Virus record (IMG/VR): IMGVR_UViG_3300046817_000222
Coordinates: 1 to 48,791 of that record
From: a virus
DNA length: 48,791 nucleotides
Strand: one strand, 5' to 3'
Shown here: positions 7,303-13,880 of the stretch, piece by piece
Position numbering within the stretch: the first letter of the stretch is position 1
Layout of the letters: every line of letters begins with the position of its first letter
Notes under the pieces: model-generated
What the model was told of the DNA's origin: nothing
The model's input: the letters and a program-made list of their open reading frames with translations, nothing else
The model's database searches: none
Position numbers and translations under genes: made by a program

Positions 7303-7943
7303 ATTTTCTGTGTCTGCCCATGTGGCACTTCCACACCGACTGTCTAGACGATGCCGTGGATCTCGTCAAACGATTCCACTACAGCCATCGCGGCCCGTCC
7401 AATGTGCAGCTTGTCGTAACCGCGCACGAAGATGGCGGGCTATTCGGGGACTACGGTGAAGCGCGGGCGGCGATCTTTTTCAGCATCCCGCCGACGCGAT
7501 GGTCCGAAGATGTCTGGGAACTGTCGCGTTTGGTCCGCGATCAGGAAGCAACGATCCAGCTAACCCAGCTCATATCGTGGGCAGTTAAGTGGATTAGGAA
7601 ACAACGGTCAGCGGACCTGCTGGTGTCCTTCGCCGACGCAACCGAAGGGCATCATGGCGGGATATATCAGGCGGCGTCATGGAACTACGACGACCAGCGC
7701 GATCCGCAGAACACGGGCCTTATCATCAACGGCACCTATGTCCCTGGCCGTTCCTGCAATTCCGCATACGGCACCAGATCAGCCGCCATTCTCGCGGAAA
7801 GACACCCAGAATGGACGATCGAACAACGGTGGGACGACGGGAAGCACCTGTACTGGAAGGCGCTAGACGGGCAGGGAGAAGCCAAAGCTGATCGGTTGGG
7901 CCTGAAACGATCCGAATATCCCAAGCCAGCGGAGAGCACATAG
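7299..7943 (+). CDS. Mom-like DNA adenine modification protein
   Basis: Related by motif to phage Mu Mom, a GNAT-fold enzyme that converts adenine in phage DNA to an N6-modified form and blocks host restriction. Visible signatures are ELSRLVRDQ (74-82), LLVSFADATEGHHGGIYQAASWNY (107-130) and the closing GKHLYWKAL...EYPKP. The length (about 210) suits the family. The start is uncertain: GTG 7299 or ATG 7320, neither with a clear ribosome site. It is its own transcription unit, with promoter and structured leader upstream and a terminator directly downstream. Together with the cytosine methylase it points to two layers of DNA protection. Confidence 0.75.
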   Translation: MDFLCLPMWHFHTDCLDDAVDLVKRFHYSHRGPSNVQLVVTAHEDGGLFGDYGEARAAIFFSIPPTRWSEDVWELSRLVRDQEATIQLTQLISWAVKWIRKQRSADLLVSFADATEGHHGGIYQAASWNYDDQRDPQNTGLIINGTYVPGRSCNSAYGTRSAAILAERHPEWTIEQRWDDGKHLYWKALDGQGEAKADRLGLKRSEYPKPAEST

Positions 7944-7945
7944 AG

Positions 7946-7969
7946 AACCGGATAGACGTCCGGTTTTCT
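7946..7969 (+). terminator. Rho-independent terminator after the Mom-like gene
   Basis: Seven-base-pair stem AACCGGA / TCCGGTT with a six-base loop, followed by TTCT, four bases after the stop codon. It isolates the Mom-like gene from the next transcription unit. Confidence 0.7.
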
Positions 7970-8252
7970 GACACCGTTCACCGGATACGCTGCGACGGCA
8001 GTGTGAACAACACAACGGGATGGGATACCCAAGCGTCCCCCATCAAACAAATCCAGGCAACGCCGACCCGTGCGCCCTGGTGTCGTAGAACCGCTTGTGG
8101 TCCGCTGCACCGTTCCCCCCTTGGAACATCCCCCGCGTTCCCTCTCATTCCCGCGACCGTTTGTCCTCCGGTCTGGTCCAAGAGGCTCGCGATAGGTGCC
8201 ACCGTCCACACCTTCACTGCCCACTGGTCTACTACGACCAAACGGGGAGGAC
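7970..8252 (+). promoter_or_regulatory. Non-coding leader with alternative pairings over a ribosome site
   Basis: This gap of about 280 bases has no convincing gene; frames across it are Pro/Thr/Arg-rich and lack starts with ribosome sites. CCGTTTG (8157-8163) can pair with CAAACGG (8239-8245). The overlapping GTCCTCC (8163-8169) can pair with GGAGGAC (8246-8252), which includes the Shine-Dalgarno sequence before ATG 8253. The pairings cross each other, so they compete or form a pseudoknot, the layout of a translational switch. No known RNA class recognised. Confidence 0.4.
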
Positions 8253-8492
8253 ATGCCCGTAACTGAACAGACCTACGAAGAACGACTAGCCGCCCGAGTA
8301 GCGCAGTGGTCCGAGAAGTACCCCGAGAAGGCAGCCGCCCTCCGTCTCGCCACGCGCCGGAAGTTCGGGAAGCTCCAAGAACCGCCCGCTGGCGGACTCA
8401 GGGCAATGGTCCTCGAGATCCACTTTCGCGAGGCCGTCAGAGTCCTGAACAAGTGGCCGACTGAAGCAGATTGGGTATTGACCAACCACTAG
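8253..8492 (+). CDS. Small hypothetical protein (79 aa)
   Basis: ATG 8253 follows a strong GGGGAGG site. The protein (YEERLAARVAQWSEKYPEKAAALRLATRRKFGKL...GLRAMVLEIHFREAVRVL) is basic and helical, possibly nucleic-acid binding, with no family recognised. Its promoter is not evident; the long leader may control its translation. Confidence 0.65.
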   Translation: MPVTEQTYEERLAARVAQWSEKYPEKAAALRLATRRKFGKLQEPPAGGLRAMVLEIHFREAVRVLNKWPTEADWVLTNH

Positions 8493-8506
8493 CCCGCTAT
8501 TAGGGT
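8478..8506 (+). promoter_or_regulatory. Promoter with TAGCCCGCTA in the spacer
   Basis: TTGACC (8478-8483), a 17-base spacer carrying the palindrome TAGCCCGCTA (8490-8499), then TAGGGT (8501-8506). The ATG of the next gene is at 8513, so transcription should begin at or next to the start codon and give a leaderless mRNA. Confidence 0.6.
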
Positions 8507-8512
8507 AGGCAC

Positions 8513-8782
8513 ATGGCGAAACGCTACGGTGAGACCTGGGAGTGCGGCCACCCGCTGACCGCTGCGAACACGCGCAGCAAACACGGCGGGTGCCGAACCT
8601 GCCACCTCGAACGCTGCTCGGGCAGCATTAAAACGATCCGCATGGTTCGCCCCGCGCCGATGTTCCAGCCGACGTCATGGCATGACACGGAGCGGGACGC
8701 CCGCGCAATCGAGACCTACCGCGCCGAGAAAGAACGCGCTGCGGCAAAGGGCGTCCCCGTTCTGCGACGGAGAGAGACATGA
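8513..8782 (+). CDS. Zinc-finger protein (89 aa)
   Basis: Residues 11-35 contain CGHPLTAANTRSKHGGCRTCHLERC, a Cys/His pattern like the N-terminal zinc site of phage HNH nucleases, but the nuclease core is absent. The C-terminal half is a charged helix. Start lies six bases after the -10 element of the promoter. Function unknown; small RNA- or DNA-binding protein possible. Confidence 0.65.
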   Translation: MAKRYGETWECGHPLTAANTRSKHGGCRTCHLERCSGSIKTIRMVRPAPMFQPTSWHDTERDARAIETYRAEKERAAAKGVPVLRRRET

Positions 8783-8991
8783 CCCGCCTGTTTCTACTCC
8801 CGTATGGTGCCCGGGACGGGCATTGCCGTAAGTGTGGTAGCTCGCTTCCAGAGCACGAGCCGATGTACAAGAATAACCACAGCGAGGAAGTTGGCGATCG
8901 CTTCTATGTCCAATACGGAGAACATCTGGTCTGGCAATGCCCTCGGTGTGGCTACAAGCGGCGCACGCAACTGCACGAGGAAAGAACATGA
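8779..8991 (+). CDS. Zinc-ribbon protein (70 aa)
   Basis: CRKCG (residues 16-20) and CPRCGYKRR (residues 54-62) frame a 33-residue middle, a classic zinc-ribbon layout. Mu Com, the translational activator of mom, is also a small zinc-finger protein, so this is one of several candidates for such a partner here; there is no direct evidence. Overlaps both neighbours. Confidence 0.65.
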   Translation: MTRLFLLPYGARDGHCRKCGSSLPEHEPMYKNNHSEEVGDRFYVQYGEHLVWQCPRCGYKRRTQLHEERT

Positions 8992-9185
8992 CCCGCGACG
9001 CGTTCCTTGAGGGATTCACCGAACGACTCCGCAACGTGTTGCAAAAGCATTCGCGCGCGATTGGCTCGCGCCAAGCGGCGTACGGTACGAAGATGGCCGA
9101 GGACAACCTAGACGCCGCCGTAGACGAGCTGGCCCGCTATCTCTGCGATGCGTTCGACATGCGCGCCGCTCCCGCTATCCGGTGA
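8988..9185 (+). CDS. Small helical hypothetical protein (65 aa)
   Basis: ATG 8988 overlaps the preceding stop. Sequence (RDAFLEGFTERLRNVLQKHSRAIGSRQAAYGTKMAEDNLDAAVDELARYLCDAF) is all helical. No family recognised. Confidence 0.6.
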   Translation: MTRDAFLEGFTERLRNVLQKHSRAIGSRQAAYGTKMAEDNLDAAVDELARYLCDAFDMRAAPAIR

Positions 9186-9244
9186 CTGCACAAATGACAC
9201 TTTTCGCACGACGCGGCGGCGGCTCTGAGGCGGTGGACCCGTGA
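9182..9244 (+). other. Micro-ORF, possible emptied cassette (20 aa)
   Basis: GTG 9182 overlaps the previous stop (GTGA). The 20-codon frame ends SEAVDP and overlaps the next GTG by four bases. The last codons and following start match those of the micro-ORF at 9417-9461. It keeps the tiling pattern of full genes but has no room for a domain, so it may only preserve translational coupling. Confidence 0.4.
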
Positions 9245-9420
9245 GCCCTCGGTACATGGCGCTGCTATCAGTGGCGTACGAAGCGGACGATGAGAACGAC
9301 GCGGGCGCGGCGTCCGAGGAGGCGCTTGACTACTTGCGAGAAGCGTCGTGGCTCGACTCGCCACGCATCGTGAGCGTGGATCTGATTGATGAATCCAATA
9401 CCGAAAAACCTGTCGCGTGA
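9241..9420 (+). CDS. Small acidic protein (59 aa)
   Basis: GTG 9241 overlaps the previous TGA. The frame reads VSPRYMALLSVAYEADDEND, then an acidic helix and WLDSPRIVSVDLIDESNTEKPVA. It resembles a short alpha/beta protein. The stop overlaps another GTG. Function unknown. Confidence 0.5.
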   Translation: MSPRYMALLSVAYEADDENDAGAASEEALDYLREASWLDSPRIVSVDLIDESNTEKPVA

Positions 9421-9461
9421 CCCCTCTCTCCCACACCCTATACCCGGCGGTGGACCCGTGA
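9417..9461 (+). other. Micro-ORF joining two gene-end tags (14 aa)
   Basis: Encodes VTPLSHTLYPAVDP between two GTGA overlaps. The first six codons, VTPLSH, are the same as the start of the resolvase gene at 10309, and the last four, AVDP, match the end of the 9182-9244 micro-ORF. It looks like a gene start and a gene end joined with the body removed. Confidence 0.5.
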
Positions 9462-10312
9462 GGCCGAAGGGGCAAGTTTACCGTTGGATGGTGGCCTCGT
9501 CGGCTGAGGCGGCGGAACGAATGCTGGTCGAGAATTTCGGGGAATTTATGCGCGGCGTGAGGCGAGATATTCAACTGACCTGCGTGGACATCACGCCCGT
9601 TTTTGAATACCAAAACGCCGCGTCGAAAAACGAACTGAACGCATTGCTGCGGCGCACGCCCGTGACGCTTCCTTTCCCAGCCGTGATCTTCGGGGGCACC
9701 TTCCCCGCGACCGACGTATGGCCAGAATCCGACCCTCACGCACGGTGCATCGTATTCGTTGAGTGTCAGCGCTGGAACAAGAGGCAGAACTTGCTCGCGT
9801 GTCGTGAAATACCGGGTGAAGTCCAATTGGACGACAACTCGCGCGGTTTTTTTGTGCAGATGAATCAGGACGGCACGATTCACGATAGCGTCGATGGCAA
9901 GTATCCCGGCGTGGGCAAAATGCCGCAACTGGACCGCATTTCCTCACCGGGAATTATCGAGACGGTTCTATGCGCTCTGGCAATGTTCCATGTTCGGAAC
10001 ATCGGCACCCGTCCGCAGCAGTTTCCGCGCACCATCCGTCGGCGATTAGCGAAGGATGGACTAGAAGGTCCGCATGTCTACCGAACGCTGACTTTGCGGC
10101 CATTCGCCTCTGAGGATCGCAACGGGGGACGCAGAATGCAGACCGGTGACCGGCCGCTTCATCTCGTTCGCGGACACTTCGCCCGGTACACCGTCAACCG
10201 ACCCCTATTCGGGAAATACGATGGACTGTTCTGGAGACCAGAGCACGAGGCGGGCAACCCCGCCGTCGCCGTCATCAGGAAACGCTATCAGTTCGACATG
10301 AGCGCGTCGTGA
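9458..10312 (+). CDS. Conserved phage protein of unknown function (284 aa)
   Basis: GTG 9458 is preferred over the upstream ATG because it overlaps the micro-ORF stop and the upstream codons belong to other frames. The C-terminus has HLVRGHFARYTVNRPLFGKYDGLFWRPEH followed by GNPAVAVIRKRY, a signature shared by phage proteins of unknown role found in many actinophage and related genomes. The N-terminal two thirds (AAERMLVENFGEFMRGVRRDIQLTC...) is mixed alpha/beta. It precedes the resolvase gene in overlap. Confidence 0.65.
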   Translation: MRPKGQVYRWMVASSAEAAERMLVENFGEFMRGVRRDIQLTCVDITPVFEYQNAASKNELNALLRRTPVTLPFPAVIFGGTFPATDVWPESDPHARCIVFVECQRWNKRQNLLACREIPGEVQLDDNSRGFFVQMNQDGTIHDSVDGKYPGVGKMPQLDRISSPGIIETVLCALAMFHVRNIGTRPQQFPRTIRRRLAKDGLEGPHVYRTLTLRPFASEDRNGGRRMQTGDRPLHLVRGHFARYTVNRPLFGKYDGLFWRPEHEAGNPAVAVIRKRYQFDMSAS

Positions 10313-10827
10313 CCCCTCTCTCCCACATGGGCCTGACGTTTGATGAGATGGTCCGAGAGATGGTTCACCGCGGAATCCCCCGCATTAAGGCTGAGAGGGC
10401 CGCAGGGCTCAAACTAGGCATCAATGGGCAGCCCACGCCCGATCGGGCTCCCAGAGTCATCCTAGCCCTGCCGCTGGTCATTGTGGCGCCCTGGACGACG
10501 CTGGTCAGCGAGAACAGGCGGTTTGCCGCCCATCAGTCGCGGATCGTGATGACTGTCGAGTACAAGAATGCCCGGACCAAACTCCGCGAGATCGCCCGCG
10601 CGCTCGTCGGGAACGCCCAGCCGCTCGAGTGTCCCTTGAAGCTCGAGGCGCGCGTCTGGTTCCCCGATAAGCGGGTCCATGATGCCCCCAACTTTGCCGG
10701 CGCGACCCATAATGCCCTCAAAGACGTGATCTACACGGATGATCGCTGGCTCCATTTCGCGAGTTGGGAGTTCGCCGGCATCGACCCCGACCGCCCGCGC
10801 GCCGAGATTCTGATTTCCCGCCACTAA
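10309..10827 (+). CDS. RusA-like Holliday-junction resolvase
   Basis: Cuts four-way DNA junctions formed during recombination or replication. The family pattern is VWFPDKRVHDAPNF...NALKDVIYTDD (residues 116-145), matching the RusA strand-loop-helix with Asp125, Asn128 and the Asp144-Asp145 pair. Compared with E. coli RusA, Asp72 is Pro and Lys76 is Gly; several phage relatives also vary there. The first 50 residues (FDEMVREMVHRGIPRIKAERAAGL) are an extra helical extension. It would act with the Rad52-family protein at 47098. Last gene of the left arm, with the late-operon terminator directly behind it. Confidence 0.75.
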   Translation: MTPLSHMGLTFDEMVREMVHRGIPRIKAERAAGLKLGINGQPTPDRAPRVILALPLVIVAPWTTLVSENRRFAAHQSRIVMTVEYKNARTKLREIARALVGNAQPLECPLKLEARVWFPDKRVHDAPNFAGATHNALKDVIYTDDRWLHFASWEFAGIDPDRPRAEILISRH

Positions 10828-10860
10828 GCAAAACGGCCCCGCTTTCGCGAGACCGCTTGC
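10828..10860 (-). terminator. Terminator of the leftward late operon
   Basis: Read on the minus strand, this forms CGGTCTCGC / GCGGGGCCG closed by a GAAA tetraloop, with outer GCAA / TTGC pairs and a TTTTGCTT tail. Two G-U pairs make the hairpin stronger on the minus-strand RNA than on the plus-strand RNA. It starts one base after the resolvase stop and lies downstream of all late genes. Confidence 0.65.
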
Positions 10861-10933
10861 ACCACTTCAGTCCCCATACGAGCCCTTCAGCTCGGCCACT
10901 CGCTCCGCCAAGAAACGGGTGACTGCCCTACAA

Positions 10934-10943
10934 TAGCCCGCTA
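10934..10943. promoter_or_regulatory. TAGCCCGCTA element in the convergent gap
   Basis: Same palindrome as in the promoter spacers, but here it lies between the late operon end and its terminator. On the minus strand TAGGGC follows it three bases later, with only a poor -35 match (TTCGGC), so it may be a binding site or a weak promoter towards the resolvase antisense strand. The rest of 10861-10944 holds one short CGAGC/GCTCG hairpin and no gene. Confidence 0.35.
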
Positions 10944-10944
10944 A

Positions 10945-11127
10945 TCAGCCGAAATCAAGGACCGCGACCGCCTTGTCCGGCTCTCGACGCGCGAACACGA
11001 TCCCGTTCGGCGCGCGCCATCGGGTAACCACCTCGCATTCATGGCTCATCGTGCCCCGCGGCAGTTCCGCTTTGCAGTCGGGGCAGACGGTATCGAGGGG
11101 CATCGGCATCGGCCAAGTCTTTTTCAT
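10945..11127 (-). CDS. Small zinc-binding protein (60 aa)
   Basis: The chosen start ATG 11127 gives MKKTWPMPMPLDTVCPDCKAELPRG and avoids a large overlap with the upstream gene; longer frames are Arg/Ser-rich and unlikely. CPDC with HEC twelve residues later forms a probable zinc site. Last gene of the late operon. Function unknown. Confidence 0.6.
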   Translation of the reverse strand: MKKTWPMPMPLDTVCPDCKAELPRGTMSHECEVVTRWRAPNGIVFARREPDKAVAVLDFG

Positions 11128-11143
11128 TCGGGCACCTACGGAG

Positions 11144-11686
11144 TTACGGATAGCGGAAAAGGCTAATCTGTCCGCAAACTCCCGCAAGTCCTTTGCCAGT
11201 AAACGATATACCGATGCAGGGCCCCACCGCGAGCCGATCCGAGTACCAATGCCGCTGATCGACAAGAGTCGGCGCGATGGCGAGCTTGGAATTGAGCGCG
11301 GCAATCTCCTGATCCTTGAGCCTCAGTTTCACCGCGCAAATCGATACGGCTTCGGTGCAGGCATGGATGGCCGAATCTGACGCCGCGATGAACTCCTTGA
11401 CCCGAATCGTGTCCGTGAGGTGCTTGAGTAGGGTGTCGCGGATGATATTCGTTCGGGCGATTGTCCGCGTGAGTGTCACCGTGTCATGGCGAAACACGGT
11501 GTCGGCGTGGGCCATCAGTGGCCCGAGGACCTTGAGCGCGGAGTCGGCCACACGCGCCCGCTCCTCAGCCTTGCCCTTCTCGATCAGCGCCACGTTGTGT
11601 TCGCGCCACTCAAAGGCGCCGAAGCCGAGCAGCGCCGCAAGAGCGCCATACTGCCAGTATTTGAGGACCAGCGGTAGCCATGCCAT
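11144..11686 (-). CDS. Rz-like inner-membrane spanin candidate
   Basis: The N-terminus (MAWLPLVLKYWQYGALAALLGFGAFEW) is a single membrane anchor, followed by a charged coiled coil (residues 30-135), the architecture of Rz-type spanins that link the inner and outer membranes at lysis. The C-terminal 45 residues with three Cys are extra. ATG 11686 lies six bases after a -10 element, so the gene may be translated from a leaderless mRNA. No separate Rz1 lipoprotein was seen. Its neighbours are an amidase and small membrane proteins, a lysis cassette. Confidence 0.6.
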   Translation of the reverse strand: MAWLPLVLKYWQYGALAALLGFGAFEWREHNVALIEKGKAEERARVADSALKVLGPLMAHADTVFRHDTVTLTRTIARTNIIRDTLLKHLTDTIRVKEFIAASDSAIHACTEAVSICAVKLRLKDQEIAALNSKLAIAPTLVDQRHWYSDRLAVGPCIGISFTGKGLAGVCGQISLFRYP

Positions 11687-11691
11687 GCTGA

Positions 11692-11720
11692 ACAATATGG
11701 CTAGCGCGCTATAATCTCAA
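11692..11720 (-). promoter_or_regulatory. Promoter with TAGCGCGCTA before the spanin-like gene
   Basis: On the minus strand: TTGAGA (11720-11715), a 17-base spacer with the palindrome TAGCGCGCTA (11711-11702), then TATTGT (11697-11692). The -35 overlaps the stop of the upstream gene. The next ATG begins five bases past the -10 element, again predicting a leaderless transcript. Confidence 0.55.
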
Positions 11721-11905
11721 TGACCGATTCGCGCGTTGAGGATGCCACCGCTCGGCAGAAAGAGCGTCAGGAGATAGAGCAGGACGACAACAATCACGAC
11801 CACATTGATGATCTGCCGGATCTTCGGGTCGATCGGCAGCAGGGTCAGCGCCCACAGAAGCAACCCCACGATGACCAACGTGACCACCAAAGAGATGAGC
11901 GTCAT
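11717..11905 (-). CDS. Thivi_2564-like small membrane protein, holin candidate
   Basis: 62 residues with two membrane segments (LISLVVTLVIVGLLLWALTL and INVVVIVVVLLYLLTLFL) separated by LPIDPKIRQI. The sequence matches the Thivi_2564 family of short membrane proteins. Its place directly after the amidase gene makes a holin role possible. Good AGGAG site before ATG 11905. Confidence 0.7.
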   Translation of the reverse strand: MTLISLVVTLVIVGLLLWALTLLPIDPKIRQIINVVVIVVVLLYLLTLFLPSGGILNARIGH

Positions 11906-11906
11906 T

Positions 11907-12401
11907 CTAGGCTCCTAAGTCAGAGACGAGCACATCCACGTTGATCGCACCGGGGCAAGTTTTAGGCGCGAAGATTTCATGGTGTCCCACGATGTGCTGG
12001 CGGTCGAGTGGGATACTACGCCGAGCTGCGATGTCATGGATCAGTTCGAGTGAGGCGATGTGCTGATCCGTTGTCATCTCATGCGCCCCGTCGCCTTCGT
12101 GCTCAATCCCAATGCTGTACCCATTCGGGTTCGTGCCGGGGCGGTCCAAGACGAGACTGGCAGTCGCACCATCGACACGGCCGGCATGGTACGCCGTGTC
12201 CTCTTCCTTCACGAACTGCACAACGGTGCCGTCCTTCTGCACCATGTAATGCGCGGACGTAGGCTCGGCGGGACGCGGGGTGTGAAAGAACTCAATAACG
12301 GAGTCCGCACTCCCTTCCGTGACGTGAATGACGATCATGTCGATCGGATGCGTACGCCCCGCATGGTAGTTCGCGGCGATCAGGCTCGTCACGAGATTCA
12401 T
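11907..12401 (-). CDS. N-acetylmuramoyl-L-alanine amidase (endolysin)
   Basis: Cuts the amide bond between muramic acid and the stem peptide of peptidoglycan to release progeny. It is an amidase_2 (T7 lysozyme type) domain alone, 164 residues. Visible features are IVIHVTEG with zinc ligand His26, HYMVQKDGTVVQ (51-62), and VGHHEIFAPKTCPG with His140 or His141, Lys147 and zinc ligand Cys149. No signal peptide or wall-binding domain is seen, so it needs a holin. A strong AAGGAG site precedes ATG 12401, which overlaps the upstream stop. Confidence 0.92.
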   Translation of the reverse strand: MNLVTSLIAANYHAGRTHPIDMIVIHVTEGSADSVIEFFHTPRPAEPTSAHYMVQKDGTVVQFVKEEDTAYHAGRVDGATASLVLDRPGTNPNGYSIGIEHEGDGAHEMTTDQHIASLELIHDIAARRSIPLDRQHIVGHHEIFAPKTCPGAINVDVLVSDLGA

Positions 12402-12766
12402 CCTTTCTCCTTAGTCTCGGTACTCATTGTCACTGCTGCCTTGACCGTCTGTGCTGCGGCCCCACCAACGCCGCCCAGCATCGTCTCCTCGACCTTGTGC
12501 ACTGCCGTCGTTAGCAATTCTCGACCTTCACGACTCGCGATCCAGTTGCCCAGGAATGAGAGCAGTGCCTGGATCGGCACGGCGAGCAGGATAAAGACGC
12601 CGAGTGCGGCGAACGGCCAGTTCAGTTCCTTCGCGCGAAACGCAAACGTCTCCATCGCCACGAGATAGCAGAGCGCGAACAGGAATGCCGTCACGCGCGT
12701 CATGCTCCAATGACCTTCCCCATCCGGCGTCTTATCGTAGAACGCAGTCAGTGGCGAATGGATCAT
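12398..12766 (-). CDS. Membrane protein with two TM segments, holin candidate
   Basis: 122 residues. Two hydrophobic stretches at about 24-43 (TRVTAFLFALCYLVAMETFAF) and 50-72 (WPFAALGVFILLAVPIQALLSFLG), then a charged and Ala/Thr-rich tail that likely lies in the cytoplasm. It overlaps the amidase gene by four bases, the commonest position for a phage holin. No family recognised with certainty. Confidence 0.6.
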   Translation of the reverse strand: MIHSPLTAFYDKTPDGEGHWSMTRVTAFLFALCYLVAMETFAFRAKELNWPFAALGVFILLAVPIQALLSFLGNWIASREGRELLTTAVHKVEETMLGGVGGAAAQTVKAAVTMSTETKEKG

Positions 12767-13299
12767 CGTACCAGCCTGAGTTGAGGGGAGTTCTCAGATG
12801 CCGCCCAGCAGAACAACAGGATGCCGGCAAGTCGCGTGGACTGATAGGCGAACCAGACCGGGACAATGCTCTGCTCAGCGAACAACAGCCACGTCACGTA
12901 CCCGAGCCCGAAATAGACGATCAGCGACAACCGGAGCCGATGCGGCAGATCGGCCCGCATCCACGCGATCCCGACAATCACCAGCCACGCGAACGACCGC
13001 AGGATAATGTCCGGCCCCGTCGCGCCACCCATCCGGACACCGACCATCGCAATCGGCACCAAGAGCCCCAGCAAGGCGATAGACTCGGTTCGGTCCAGCA
13101 GCACCGCGCCGATGATGGCCGTCTGGCTCACCGGATAGACCATGCTCGGCACGAACCGCATTCCTGGCTGCATGAAGTCCGCGGCGAGGTCTGCCATCCA
13201 GCTCACCGAGAACGCGATCGCCAACCAGACCCACGCGACGTCCCGCTTCTCTCCCCTGAATCGCGACCACATGATCCAGACGAGCGGGACCAATGCCAT
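12763..13299 (-). CDS. Multi-pass membrane protein (about 178 aa)
   Basis: Five or six hydrophobic helices with conserved-looking polar positions (WMADLAADFMQPGMRF, GLGYVTWLLFAEQS). ATG 13299 has a GAGGAAG site at a somewhat long distance; a TTG at 13359 would add 20 residues and overlap the upstream gene by 25 bases. The role is unknown; lysis control or superinfection exclusion are possible from context. Confidence 0.55.
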   Translation of the reverse strand: MALVPLVWIMWSRFRGEKRDVAWVWLAIAFSVSWMADLAADFMQPGMRFVPSMVYPVSQTAIIGAVLLDRTESIALLGLLVPIAMVGVRMGGATGPDIILRSFAWLVIVGIAWMRADLPHRLRLSLIVYFGLGYVTWLLFAEQSIVPVWFAYQSTRLAGILLFCWAASENSPQLRLVR

Positions 13300-13334
13300 C
13301 TGGTGGGCGACTTCCTCAACTGCATGGCCCCACG

Positions 13335-13544
13335 TCAACAGCCGGGACTCCCCGGGCAAACGTGGCTGTCATTCAGGTCGCCCGGATCATCGCCGTCCGC
13401 ATTCGAGACGCGGAGGAAATAGTCGTTCCCGTCCTTCAGGATCGTGAGATGCGAGTCGGGCGTCTGGTACTCGGCCTGATCTAGTACGCCTCGCAGGTCC
13501 GCAATCGTGTTGGAGTTGAATACACAGATCGAATGCTTGGGCAT
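13335..13544 (-). CDS. Small hypothetical protein (69 aa)
   Basis: MPKHSICVFNSNTIADLRGVLDQAEYQ... then HLTILKDGNDYFLRVSN and an acidic Asp/Gly tail ending in two Cys. It looks like a small alpha/beta domain. No family recognised. Confidence 0.5.
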   Translation of the reverse strand: MPKHSICVFNSNTIADLRGVLDQAEYQTPDSHLTILKDGNDYFLRVSNADGDDPGDLNDSHVCPGSPGC

Positions 13545-13545
13545 T

Positions 13546-13794
13546 TTATGCGCTCTCCCGTAGGGATTTCATCATCTCACGGACTTGCTCGATGATGTCC
13601 AGATCCGCCTCAGATCGACGCGCTTCACTGCGAATCGCGCGGTCTGCGCTCTCCGCGCAACTCCGGCGCGTCCGTTCATTATCCGACGCTGTAAACGCTC
13701 GGATGTCGCCCCATGATTGCTTGAGCCACAGCATCCCGCCGCAGATGATCGCCGTGCAGAGGATCACCACGATCGCGAGTTCGCCGTTCGACAT
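13546..13794 (-). CDS. Small membrane-anchored coiled-coil protein (82 aa)
   Basis: ATG 13794 has a GGAAGG site seven bases upstream and starts with a single membrane helix (LAIVVILCTAIICGGMLWL), followed by a charged helix with a coiled-coil look (RRSEADLDIIEQVREMMKSLRES). Possibly a lysis accessory protein; function unknown. Confidence 0.55.
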   Translation of the reverse strand: MSNGELAIVVILCTAIICGGMLWLKQSWGDIRAFTASDNERTRRSCAESADRAIRSEARRSEADLDIIEQVREMMKSLRESA

Positions 13795-13880
13795 GGCCCT
13801 TCCCGAATAGGTCCGGTCCACGGTTAGTGCGTCGTATCACAAAGTCAATGGCTCAGCTCGATTATGAGACTTTCTCATTT

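Noticed and set aside
7978-8266. ORFs on either strand of the gap before 8253
   Set aside because: Rich in Pro, Thr and Arg, no ribosome sites and no overlap pattern; the stretch looks like leader RNA.
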